A DNA stretch of 24,354 nt, taken from NCBI GenBank assembly GCA_030612185.1, contig JAUWOI010000007.1:1-24354 (forward strand), written 5' to 3'. A model generated the notes under the pieces. It was given only the letters and a program-made list of their open reading frames with translations. It was not told the origin of the DNA and searched no databases. The stretch comes from Anaerolineae bacterium (GTDB taxonomy: Bacteria > Chloroflexota > Anaerolineae > B4-G1). Positions 1-7,352 of the stretch are shown piece by piece. Made by a program: the position numbers and the translations under genes. Position 1 is the first letter of the stretch. Each line of letters opens with the position of its first letter.

Positions 1-26
1 TTTATAATTCCAGACCGATTCTGCTC

Positions 27-50
27 CCGCCGGATCGCCAGATCCGGCGG
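27..50. repeat. Perfect 10-bp hairpin
   Basis: CCGCCGGATC (27-36) and GATCCGGCGG (41-50) are exact reverse complements around the 4-nt loop GCCA. No T-run follows, so it does not look like an ordinary intrinsic terminator. It is the first of several hairpins in the leading gene-free stretch. Confidence 0.7.
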
Positions 51-88
51 CTGAACAGACCAGATTGGGCGAGTTTGGCCTCCCTTTA

Positions 89-135
89 GCCTGGATTTGA
101 CAATCCAGGCCGAGCAAACGGATAAATGCGTTTGC
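89..135. repeat. Two consecutive hairpins
   Basis: GCCTGGATT (89-97) pairs with AATCCAGGC (102-110) around TGAC. Directly after it GCAAACG (114-120) pairs with CGTTTGC (129-135). Both stems are perfect. Their style, palindromes of 7 to 9 bp with short loops, matches the modules of the repeat element further right, so they may be remnants of the same kind of element. Confidence 0.65.
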
Positions 136-247
136 CCTACATGTCTCCCGAGTCTAATCATCCCCTACAGGGGTAACGGGTGGGTTGCAGAAATGTAAAT
201 AATGTGTAAAACGTGGCTGCTCCTTCTTCCCCCCGTAGCGAGTGAGC

Positions 248-430
248 CTTCTCGGAAAGTCGCGCAGGAGCCTTCTTAATGGACAGCAGGCCAATCGTTT
301 TGGCCATCTCAATGAGTAGCAGGCCAATCGTATTGGCCGTCTCAATGAGTAGCAGGCCAATCGTATTGGCCGTCTCGGGCTAGCAAACGCCCAACACGGT
401 TGGGCTACTACCCTCTTCTGAGAGATATCG
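248..430 (+). repeat. Palindrome-bearing repeat element, copy 1
   Basis: This block begins with CTCGGAAAGTCGCGCAGGAG and ends near TGAGAGATATCG. It holds four 17-bp palindromes with 7-bp or 6-bp arms: 289-305, 322-338 and 355-371 of the GGCCAAT/ATTGGCC type, and 389-405 of the GCCCAAC/GTTGGGC type. The same parts in the same order, reverse complemented, recur at 9824-9947, so it is a dispersed element rather than chance palindromes. It has no coding capacity. It resembles non-autonomous REP- or MITE-like elements, but I cannot tie it to a named family. Confidence 0.75.
285..376 (+). repeat. 33-bp tandem repeat inside element copy 1
   Basis: Units at 285-317 and 318-350 are 33 bp each, differ at only two positions, and are followed by a partial third unit at 351-376. 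Each unit carries one GGCCAAT...ATTGGCC-type palindrome. Copy 2 of the element has a single unit, so copy 1 has gained units by tandem duplication. There are no unique spacers between units. Confidence 0.8.
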
Positions 431-462
431 GGTGGGAAGGTAGGAGCGCAAGCCAGCAATTG

Positions 463-486
463 CTCTCGCTGGACAAATAGCGAGAG
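463..486. repeat. Perfect 8-bp hairpin
   Basis: CTCTCGCT (463-470) pairs exactly with AGCGAGAG (479-486) around an 8-nt A-rich loop. It lies about 80 bases before the first gene. It could be a leader hairpin or another repeat module; nothing shows which. Confidence 0.55.
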
Positions 487-508
487 ATGAGTACAATAGT
501 AGTAGAAC

Positions 509-557
509 GTGTTGCGTATTGTGTGTTGCGTGTTGCGCATTGTGTGTTGCGTGTTGC
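509..557 (+). repeat. GTGTTGC heptamer array
   Basis: Seven consecutive heptamers read GTGTTGC or close variants (GTATTGT, GCATTGT). At a larger scale this gives a 21-bp period (521-541 and 542-562). The array sits 12 bases upstream of the chosen start codon of the first ATPase gene. Confidence 0.75.
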
Positions 558-569
558 GCGAGAGGACGG

Positions 570-3464
570 ATGGAGATACCGCTCAATCCCTACGTTGCCG
601 GCAACCCCGTCGGCGATAGCCCCGCCTTTATCGGGCGGGCAGACGTGCTGCGCGAGGTGCTGCGCATCCTGCGCCGCCCCCAGGATAACGCCATCGTCCT
701 CTACGGCCAGCGGCGCATCGGCAAAACCTCCATCCTGCAACACCTGGCGGCCCAACTGCCCCACGAAGGGCCGTATCACCCTGTCTACTTCGACCTACAG
801 GACAAAACCGATTGGCCCCTGGACCGGGTGCTGCTGGAGTTGGCCCGCACGGTGACCCACGCCCTGGAGCAGCCCTCTCCCGACGGCTCGACTGGACTCG
901 CCACAGTCCTGCGTCTCGACCCCGAGACTGGTCCCCGCCGGGAGTGGCTCTCTGCTGCACTGGGCGACCTGCCGGAGGGCTCCTCGTTAGTGCTGCTCTT
1001 CGACGAGTTCGATGTGCTGGCTGACCCCCAAAAGGAGCAGGCGGCGGCGGCTTTTTTCCCCTACTTGCGGGGCCTGCTTGCAGACGCACCCGGGCGATTG
1101 CAATTCGTCTTTGTCATCGGCCGTAACGTGGATGACCTGGACACCATTGCTCTCTCCCTCTTCAAGGGGACACCCTACCAGCGCGTCTCACTGCTGAGCC
1201 GGGAAGACACCACCGCACTGGTACACTTTTCCGAGGCCAACGACAGTCTGCGCTGGATCAATGGCGCCGCGGAACGAGTCTGGCAGTTGACCTGCGGCCA
1301 TCCCTTCCTGACCCAGCAACTCTGCTCCCACGTCTGGGAGCGGGCTTACGACGAGGAGCCCGACGAACCGCCGACCGTGATCCCGGCGGATGTGGACGCA
1401 GCCGTCTCCGACGCACTGGAGGCCAGTCGCAACACGCTGGAGTGGCTGTGGGACGGGTTGCCCCCGGCCGAGCGAGTGGTGGCCGCTGCGCTGGCTGAGG
1501 CCGGCCCAGGCCCCATCACCCAGGAACAGTGGGAACAACTGTTGCGCGAGAGCGGCGTGCGCGTCGTCATCCGAGAACTGCAGAATGCCCCTCACCTCCT
1601 GCAGGAGTGGGATCTGATCGAACCCACCGACGGTGGCTACCGCTTCCGCGTCGAACTGCTGCGCTGCTGGATCGCCGCACACAAGCCGCTCAAGCGCGTG
1701 CAGGAGGAACTGGACCGTATTGAGCCGGCAGCAGAAAGCCTCTACCGGGCCGCTTTGGGATTGTACCGGAGCGGGCATCTGGATCGGGCCGTTGATCCGC
1801 TGCGTCAGGCTGTCAACTTGAATCCCAACCACGCAGGGGCCAACCAACTGCTGGCCGACATCCTTCTGGCCCAGGGGCAACCGGACGAGGCGCGGCAGCT
1901 ACTGGAGCGGCTCTACGAGTACCAGCCCGCCGCCGCTCGTTCTCGCCTGGTGGAGACTCTGCTGGCCCAGGCCCGGGCCGCCGAGAGTGACGATGAGCAA
2001 CTGGCCCTCTATGAGCAGGCGTTGGAACTGGATTCTACGCGACGGGAAGCCGCCGCCGGGCGGCAGCGCATCTGGCGGCGGAGTGGCGACGCCGCCCTAG
2101 AGCCCGGCGAGCTGGATACTGCGTTGGAGGCCTACGTGATGGCCGGGCTGGCCAAGGGAATCGCCCATGTTGAAGAACTGCAACGGCAGCAGGCAATGGC
2201 GAAGGTGGAGGTGCAGGCCCGGGCCCACGCGCGGGCGCAGAGGTGGGAGGATGCCGCCGCTGAATACGAGCGACTGGTGGCCCAGGCTTATGATGAGGAG
2301 AGTCGGGCGGCGTGGCAGGCTGCACTAGAGCGATGTCGGGAAGAGGGAGAACTGGCCTGTCTCTTAGCCGAGGGGGTTGAGGCTCTGAGGCAGGATGACT
2401 GGAAACAGGCCCAGCGTGCCCTTCTGCAGGTGGTTAGCCGGCGGGTGGACTACCAAGAGAGTGGACGCTGGGCCACTGAGTTATTGGACCAGGCTGCAAG
2501 AGCGGGATCTCATACTGCGTCCGCACGCGTACTACCGCCTGTCTTGCCCCCCATGCCAGAATACACGCCCCCTATCTCCGCAGAGAACGCCGATCGGGTG
2601 GCTCAACTGGCCTGTTGGAACAAGGAGGCTGTGTACGAAGTAGCCTATTCCCTTGATGGACGGCTGCTGGCGCTGGCCTCCTCCCTGGGAATATACCTCT
2701 ACGAGGTCAAAACGCAGGCCCAGGTGCGCTTCATCAAGACGGGAGTCCGAGTGTCCAGCGTAGCCTTCTCGCCGGACGGGGCTACGCTGGCATCGGGGAC
2801 ACACAACAACACGGTGCAGTTATGGCGGGTGGACGACGGGGCTCTACTGCGCACACTGAAAGGCCGCATGGGATTGGTTTTGAGCGTGGCTTTTTCTCCG
2901 GATGGGAAGACGCTGGCCTCAGGGGCGTGGTCAGGGGTACGGCTGTGGCGGGTGGCTTACGGAGCTGTGCAGCACACCTTGAAGGGGCACACAGCGTCGG
3001 TGACGAGTGTGACATTCTCCCCCGACGGGCCGATGCTGGCCTCGGGGTCCAATGACCACACAGTGCGACTGTGGTGGGTGGACAACGGGGCTCTGCTGCG
3101 CACGCTGAAGGGGCGCATGCACAACGTGACCAGCGTGGCCTTCTCGCCGAGTGGGGCGACGCTGGCATCAGGATCGGGTGACCGCGCGGTACGGCTGTGG
3201 CGGGTCCCCGACGGCATGCTGCTGCACACCTTCAAAGGGCACACAGGAGCGGTGAGGAGTGTGGCTTTCTCGCCCGACGAGACAATCCTGGCCTCGGGGT
3301 CTGATGACAAAACCGTGCGACTGTGGCGGGTTTCTGATGAGGCACTGCTGCGCACATTGAAAGGGCACAGTGCGTTGGTGAATAGTGTGGCCTTCTCCCC
3401 TGACGGAGCGACGCTGGCATCGGGGTCCAGGGACGGCACGGTGCGGCTGTGGCAGGTTAAATAA
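570..3464 (+). CDS. STAND-like AAA ATPase with TPR and WD40 propeller
   Basis: A large cytoplasmic signalling-type protein of 964 residues. The start at ATG 570 is preferred over the upstream in-frame ATG 519 because the extra residues are encoded by the heptamer array, and AGAGGACGG precedes 570. Residues 46-54 form a Walker A loop (GQRRIGKTS) and 141-148 a Walker B strand ending DEFD. A winged-helix-like section follows, then helical TPR-type repeats (about 387-660). From about 676 to the end there are seven WD40 repeats of some 42 residues with the signature SVAFSPDG...LASGS...VRLW, enough for a full propeller. This order, NTPase then helical then sensor repeats, is typical of STAND proteins, which switch on ligand binding; the ligand is unknown. 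Its N-terminus (NP...GNPV...F.GR) matches that of the next gene, pointing to common ancestry. Confidence 0.85.
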   Translation: MEIPLNPYVAGNPVGDSPAFIGRADVLREVLRILRRPQDNAIVLYGQRRIGKTSILQHLAAQLPHEGPYHPVYFDLQDKTDWPLDRVLLELARTVTHALEQPSPDGSTGLATVLRLDPETGPRREWLSAALGDLPEGSSLVLLFDEFDVLADPQKEQAAAAFFPYLRGLLADAPGRLQFVFVIGRNVDDLDTIALSLFKGTPYQRVSLLSREDTTALVHFSEANDSLRWINGAAERVWQLTCGHPFLTQQLCSHVWERAYDEEPDEPPTVIPADVDAAVSDALEASRNTLEWLWDGLPPAERVVAAALAEAGPGPITQEQWEQLLRESGVRVVIRELQNAPHLLQEWDLIEPTDGGYRFRVELLRCWIAAHKPLKRVQEELDRIEPAAESLYRAALGLYRSGHLDRAVDPLRQAVNLNPNHAGANQLLADILLAQGQPDEARQLLERLYEYQPAAARSRLVETLLAQARAAESDDEQLALYEQALELDSTRREAAAGRQRIWRRSGDAALEPGELDTALEAYVMAGLAKGIAHVEELQRQQAMAKVEVQARAHARAQRWEDAAAEYERLVAQAYDEESRAAWQAALERCREEGELACLLAEGVEALRQDDWKQAQRALLQVVSRRVDYQESGRWATELLDQAARAGSHTASARVLPPVLPPMPEYTPPISAENADRVAQLACWNKEAVYEVAYSLDGRLLALASSLGIYLYEVKTQAQVRFIKTGVRVSSVAFSPDGATLASGTHNNTVQLWRVDDGALLRTLKGRMGLVLSVAFSPDGKTLASGAWSGVRLWRVAYGAVQHTLKGHTASVTSVTFSPDGPMLASGSNDHTVRLWWVDNGALLRTLKGRMHNVTSVAFSPSGATLASGSGDRAVRLWRVPDGMLLHTFKGHTGAVRSVAFSPDETILASGSDDKTVRLWRVSDEALLRTLKGHSALVNSVAFSPDGATLASGSRDGTVRLWQVK

Positions 3465-3523
3465 TCGCAGGCGCTAATGAGCGCAATTCTCTCGTTTAAC
3501 GTCTTACGTCAGTGGAGGTCTCT

Positions 3524-5050
3524 ATGTCCAATCCCTTCTTTTACGGCAACCCTGTCCCCCCCGACCAATTCCTGGGCCGGCGGCGGGAACTGCGGCGCAT
3601 CACCAGCCGGATCGTCAACCGGGGACAATCCACCGCGATAGTTGGTGAACCGCACAGCGGTAAGACCTCGCTGCTTCTGTACCTGTCCGCGCCAGAAATG
3701 CGAACAAAACTCTACGGCGAGAGCGGAGAGCGGCTGCTTTTCTCCTACCTTGATGCCCAGACGTTGGGTGGGGAGTTCAGCCAGGCTCAGTTCTGGGAAT
3801 ATGCCCTGCACCCGCTCCACGAACAGGTCATCGTCCCCAATCCCGATTCACCGCTATCCCAGGCCTACCAGGTGTGCAGGGAGAACAACTTCGGCACCTT
3901 TGTGCTGGAACGTCTCCTCCTGGACCAGATGGGGCCAACTGGCTGGCGGCTGGTATTGATGCTGGATGAATGCGGTTCGCTGCTACACCATCCTATCCTC
4001 AATTGCGCCGGGTTCTTTGGTAGCCTGCGCTCGCTGGGCTCGCGCGGCCAGGGGGCGCTGGCATTGGTCATCGCCAGCCGCCGTCCGCTGGCGAGTCTCA
4101 ACGAGACCACGCAACAGTTCAACCGCACCGGTTCCCCGTACTTCAACTTTCTTACCGAGATCATCCTGGGGGCATTGCCGGATGAGTCCGTAGCGGAGTT
4201 GCTGCACTGGGCCGGAGATCGCTTCACAGCAGAGGAATGCCACTTCATTACAGAGGCAGCCGGGGGACATCCCTACCTGGTGCAGGTGGCCGCTTCTGCG
4301 CTGTGGGAGGCCTACGAGGAGGGCGAAGGCGATCCCTACCGGCGGCGACAACACACAAGGCAGAGTCTCTACGACGAAGCCGCGCAGATCATGGGCGATG
4401 TCTGGCGGCTCTGGCCCTCGGAGACGCGCAGGGCCTTGACCGCTGTCGCCATGGCTCACATCAACACGCTGGAGGAGCGCGAGAAATTGTTGGAGAAGCA
4501 TCGGTCCGATGTGCAGCAACTGGTCCGCGAGATAGACGATTTCGATCCGGAGTTGCGGTCGCTGGAAAAGCATGGTCTCGTGGCGAGAGATGAGACCATC
4601 CCTGGCGGCTGGCAGGTGCGCCCCGAGGTCTTTCTGTGGTGGTTGGCCGATGAATTGGTGCGGATGGCGCGCAGGGAGCGCAGTGAGAAGACATTCGGTG
4701 GGGAAGACCTGCTGAAGCCAGACAAGAAGCCACAATCTGTACGGCGTGGAGTGTGGTACGATGAGGAGACAAAACAGATCTGGCGAGATGAAGATGACAT
4801 GACACGAGAACTTAGTGCGGATCAGTATGCGCTACTTGTGTTCTTGTGCCAGCATCCAGGTGTGCTCTGCACGAAGGATGAGATTGCCCAGGCGGTATGG
4901 CCTGCTCAGTCAAAGGAAGGCATCACTGACGGCCAAATCTATCAGCTCGTCAAGCGAGTGCGGGAGAAAGTCGAACCTGACCCGCTCAACCCCCGCTACA
5001 TTGTGACAATTAGAGGGCAGGGGTATCTGCTCGAGACGCCCTCGAACTGA
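3524..5050 (+). CDS. AAA ATPase with C-terminal OmpR-type DNA-binding domain
   Basis: A 508-residue protein. The start at ATG 3524 is preferred to GTG 3512 because GGAGG (3514-3518) lies five bases before it. The N-terminus NPFFYGNPVPPDQFLGR leads to a Walker A loop GEPHSGKTS (41-49) and a Walker B strand LVLMLDE. The middle is helical and includes a lid-like segment around GGHPYLVQ. The last 100 residues are a winged helix of the OmpR/PhoB effector type (LSADQYALLVFLCQHPG ... KRVREKVEPDP ... RGQGYLL). No receiver domain is present, so the ATPase probably replaces it as the switch. It follows the WD40 ATPase by 59 bases on the same strand and shares its N-terminal motif, so the two may act together. 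Target promoters are unknown. Confidence 0.85.
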   Translation: MSNPFFYGNPVPPDQFLGRRRELRRITSRIVNRGQSTAIVGEPHSGKTSLLLYLSAPEMRTKLYGESGERLLFSYLDAQTLGGEFSQAQFWEYALHPLHEQVIVPNPDSPLSQAYQVCRENNFGTFVLERLLLDQMGPTGWRLVLMLDECGSLLHHPILNCAGFFGSLRSLGSRGQGALALVIASRRPLASLNETTQQFNRTGSPYFNFLTEIILGALPDESVAELLHWAGDRFTAEECHFITEAAGGHPYLVQVAASALWEAYEEGEGDPYRRRQHTRQSLYDEAAQIMGDVWRLWPSETRRALTAVAMAHINTLEEREKLLEKHRSDVQQLVREIDDFDPELRSLEKHGLVARDETIPGGWQVRPEVFLWWLADELVRMARRERSEKTFGGEDLLKPDKKPQSVRRGVWYDEETKQIWRDEDDMTRELSADQYALLVFLCQHPGVLCTKDEIAQAVWPAQSKEGITDGQIYQLVKRVREKVEPDPLNPRYIVTIRGQGYLLETPSN

Positions 5051-5090
5051 AGATTCTGAAACGTCAGGTTGGGATACCACAAAGTGACTG

Positions 5091-6506
5091 CTAACGGCTG
5101 ACGGCCAACGGCTGACGGCCAAGTCCCAACTTGCGCATCACCTTCGCCGGGGTGGCACGGCGGGCCCGCTGCCACTGGTGGCGCGCCCAGCGCTTGAAAT
5201 CATTGAGCGGCTTGCGGCGTTGACTCTCCGCCATCGCCCACTTGAGAAACTCGTAGTCCTGCCCCTTGATCTTTGGCTCGGTGGGATTGCGGCGATAGGA
5301 GTCGTAGTCGGTGATGCGGCTCAGGTTGCGCTCGACTGCGTAGTCGTACAGGTCAGTGCCGGGATGAGGGGTGAAGAAGGCCGGACTGTAGTAGTCGGGG
5401 TCAATCTCCTTCATCAGCCGCACCGTGTCCATCACTTCCTCTTTGGTCTCAGTAGGGAGCCCCATCATGTAGTTGGCCCATACGGAGATGCCGTACTTGC
5501 GGCAGATGCGGGCCGCTTGGCGATTCTGCTCCACCGTCGTGCCCTTGCGGATGAACTTGAGGATGCGGTCGTTACCGCTCTCGAAGCCGATGAAATAACC
5601 ACGCAGCCCAGCCTCGGCCATACGCGCCACCATATCCTCGTGTTTGACCAGAATGTCGGCCCGGGTCTGGCAGAAGAAGGGCATCGTGAAGCCCTCGGCG
5701 ATGTACTTCTCCGTGAACGCCTTCACCCACGCGCGGTCCTCCGTCAGGCAATCGTCGTGGAACATGAACGAGACAATGTGGTAGCGTTCAACCAGCATGC
5801 GTATTTCGGCGATGACATTGTCCACGCTGCGGCGGCGGGTGCGCTTGCCGAAGAGGTAGTCCTCCCCCGGCTTGCAGAAGGCGCAGTTGTAAAGGCAGCC
5901 CCGCCCGGCGATGATGGTAGCGAACGGCGGTGGCAACTCCTCGACGAAGGGCACTTCGGGCGAGTCGAGGTCGTAGCCCCACTTTCGCCACTCGTCGAGG
6001 AACAGGCTCCGGTCGGCGAAGGGAATAGCGTCGAGGTCAGGCGGCTCGCCGCGCAGCACACGGTGGGGAGGTAGGTTGCCTTCCTTGATGGAGCGCAGCA
6101 GTTTGGGAAAGGTCACTTCCCCCTCTTGGGTCACCAGGTAATCCACGTGGGGGATGCGCAATGAGTCCTCCAGCGCGATGGTAACGTGTGGGCCGCCGAT
6201 GACGGTGACGATCTCGGGATTGACCTGCTTGGCGATGGCTATCGCCTGACGGGCCGGATTGTAGTCCACGCTCATCATCGTCACGCTGACGACGCCAGGA
6301 CCCCGCTCCGCCAGCACTTCCCGGAAATGATCCCAGCCGCTCAAAGCCCGCAGGTCAACCAGGTCTATCTCGAATCCCTGGGCTTTGGCGGCGGCGCTGA
6401 GGGAGGCCAGGCCGTGGGAGATCCAGCCGGCATCCATACCTTGCTTTAGGGAGTTGAAACCACGCCCGGCGATGCCGGGGTAGATTAGCGTCGTCTTAAG
6501 AGGCAT
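5091..6506 (-). CDS. B12-binding domain radical SAM protein
   Basis: A 471-residue protein. The start at 6506 (MPLKTTLIYPG) is chosen because GGAGGAG lies just upstream; longer in-frame starts lack support. Residues 1-150 form a cobalamin-binding-type Rossmann domain (VVSVTMMSVDYNPA, IGGPHVTI, TQEGE). The radical SAM cluster motif is C194-X3-C198-X2-C201 (GRGCLYNCAFCKPG). This architecture (BchE/HpnR-like) carries out methylations, ring closures or other radical reactions using S-adenosylmethionine with a 4Fe-4S cluster and often B12; the substrate cannot be inferred. It lies 19 bases downstream of a SufR-like regulator on the same strand and is probably co-transcribed. The last residues (GRQPLAVSR) and the stop codon are encoded by a 14-bp tandem repeat. 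Confidence 0.88.
   Translation of the reverse strand: MPLKTTLIYPGIAGRGFNSLKQGMDAGWISHGLASLSAAAKAQGFEIDLVDLRALSGWDHFREVLAERGPGVVSVTMMSVDYNPARQAIAIAKQVNPEIVTVIGGPHVTIALEDSLRIPHVDYLVTQEGEVTFPKLLRSIKEGNLPPHRVLRGEPPDLDAIPFADRSLFLDEWRKWGYDLDSPEVPFVEELPPPFATIIAGRGCLYNCAFCKPGEDYLFGKRTRRRSVDNVIAEIRMLVERYHIVSFMFHDDCLTEDRAWVKAFTEKYIAEGFTMPFFCQTRADILVKHEDMVARMAEAGLRGYFIGFESGNDRILKFIRKGTTVEQNRQAARICRKYGISVWANYMMGLPTETKEEVMDTVRLMKEIDPDYYSPAFFTPHPGTDLYDYAVERNLSRITDYDSYRRNPTEPKIKGQDYEFLKWAMAESQRRKPLNDFKRWARHQWQRARRATPAKVMRKLGLGRQPLAVSR
5093..5120. repeat. 14-bp tandem repeat at the 3' end of the radical SAM gene
   Basis: AACGGCTGACGGCC occurs twice in a row (5093-5106, 5107-5120), itself made of related heptamers AACGGCT and GACGGCC. 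The repeat encodes the last residues and part of the stop codon of the radical SAM gene read from the minus strand. Confidence 0.75.
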
Positions 6507-6525
6507 ATACTCCTCCACGCAAGTG

Positions 6526-7161
6526 TTATCCGCCGGGAGGACGGATTGCGTAGATGCATTGGTGGTCACCCTGGGCCGCCCAGGCGATGCGCTGGGGAGA
6601 CGTGCCCAGAAGGCGGGACAATAGCGTCAGATCCATCGTACAGACCTCATGATACTGGCGGGCCACACGCTCGTAAGGACAGTTGGAGATGTGAAGCAGG
6701 TAATCACCGGCATCTTCGCCGTCTTCGCACCGTTCCCAACGAGCCAAATAGCCTTGCCCGTTCAGAAATTCGACGGCGGCGACCAACCGGGCCTCGAAAT
6801 TGTCCCCGCCGGGAAAGGCAAACTGATCAGCGATATGCTCGCCGATGCGCTTCATCATCTGATTCACTTCGGCTGGCGAGAGGCAGGAGTGCACCTCGCT
6901 GAGTATCAGGCCAGCCAGATGGTCATACTTCTTGGGGAAGAACGCGCTGGCATCTTCAGTCAGGGTATAGACGTACTGAGGACGGCCGGGGGTCTTGCGG
7001 CGGCGCACGAGAGGGGGAGCAACGAACCCTTCACTGCGCAGGATGTCGAGATGGTGACGCACAGTGACGGCAGTCAGACCCAGCTCCCGGCTCAGTTCGC
7101 CCACCGTCGCCTGGTTGCGTTCCTTGAGGATAGTCAAAACACGCTCTCGTGTAGCCTGCAT
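6526..7161 (-). CDS. SufR-like HTH regulator with conserved cysteines
   Basis: A 211-residue transcriptional regulator. The start at 7161 (MQATRERVLT) follows a GGAAGGAAG stretch; the longer frame from 7200 is less likely because its upstream part lies within the probable leader. Residues 1-65 form an ArsR/DeoR-type winged helix (ATVGELSRELGLTAVTVRHHLDIL). The C-terminal part has C161, C174 and C202, a C-X12-C-X27-C layout that resembles the SufR family, in which cysteines hold an iron-sulfur cluster (family knowledge; cluster binding here is inferred). It heads an operon with a radical SAM protein, which needs such a cluster. Its promoter overlaps a perfect palindrome, suggesting autoregulation. 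No suf genes lie nearby, so calling it SufR itself would go too far. Confidence 0.82.
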   Translation of the reverse strand: MQATRERVLTILKERNQATVGELSRELGLTAVTVRHHLDILRSEGFVAPPLVRRRKTPGRPQYVYTLTEDASAFFPKKYDHLAGLILSEVHSCLSPAEVNQMMKRIGEHIADQFAFPGGDNFEARLVAAVEFLNGQGYLARWERCEDGEDAGDYLLHISNCPYERVARQYHEVCTMDLTLLSRLLGTSPQRIAWAAQGDHQCIYAIRPPGG

Positions 7162-7200
7162 GGTTCCGCTTCCTTCCAGATATCTGTGAATGGTGTGCAC

Positions 7201-7229
7201 ATTCTAGCATGGCCCCCATAGTTTGTCAA
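7201..7229 (-). promoter_or_regulatory. Sigma70-type promoter of the SufR-like operon
   Basis: On the minus strand, TTGACA (plus coordinates 7224-7229) is followed after exactly 17 bases by TAGAAT (7201-7206), one mismatch from the consensus -10. It lies about 40 bases upstream of the regulator start codon. The -35 box is inside the palindrome at 7218-7234. Confidence 0.75.
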
Positions 7230-7234
7230 ACTAT
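7218..7234. promoter_or_regulatory. Palindromic operator candidate
   Basis: ATAGTTTG and CAAACTAT are perfect 8-bp arms around one central base. The site covers the -35 box of the regulator operon, so a bound protein would block RNA polymerase. The adjacent SufR-like regulator is the obvious candidate ligand; this is inference. Confidence 0.65.
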
Positions 7235-7283
7235 CATCGTAATAATTCGAGGGGTTGCTTCAAGATTGTGCCTGGCGCGGAAG

Positions 7284-7312
7284 TTGCCTGATTTCTGAAA
7301 GCAGTGTAGAAT
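7284..7312 (+). promoter_or_regulatory. Promoter of the PSP1/RicT-type gene
   Basis: TTGCCT (7284-7289) and TAGAAT (7307-7312) are separated by 17 bases and lie 40 bases upstream of the start codon at 7353. It is divergent from the regulator promoter 55 bases away, so the two may influence each other. Confidence 0.55.
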
Positions 7313-7352
7313 AGTACCTCAACCAGATGCTAGAACCGAAGCCAACAGCCAA

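Larger units (their letters stand above)
1..569. other. Gene-free region rich in hairpins and repeats
   Basis: I see no credible gene here. The open frames on the minus strand are made of repeated peptide units such as LRRPIRLACYS and are by-products of the repeats. The stretch contains a run of separate perfect hairpins (27-50, 89-110, 114-135, 463-486), a palindrome-bearing repeat element (about 248-430) with an internal 33-bp tandem repeat, and a heptamer array (509-557) that ends just before the first gene. No tRNA, rRNA or CRISPR structure is visible. A promoter for the downstream ATPase gene must lie here, but I could not recognise a convincing one. Confidence 0.7.

Noticed and set aside
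285..376. Possible CRISPR array
   Set aside because: The 33-bp units are directly joined with no unique spacers, and no cas genes are present.
154..540. Minus-strand open frame of 128 codons with repeated LRRPIRLACYS units
   Set aside because: The repeated peptide is only the translation of the 33-bp DNA repeat and palindromes; there is no ribosome-binding site and no resemblance to a protein family.
5178..6074. 298-codon open frame opposite the radical SAM gene
   Set aside because: It is fully antisense to a gene with clear cobalamin and CX3CX2C motifs; long antisense frames are usual at this GC content.
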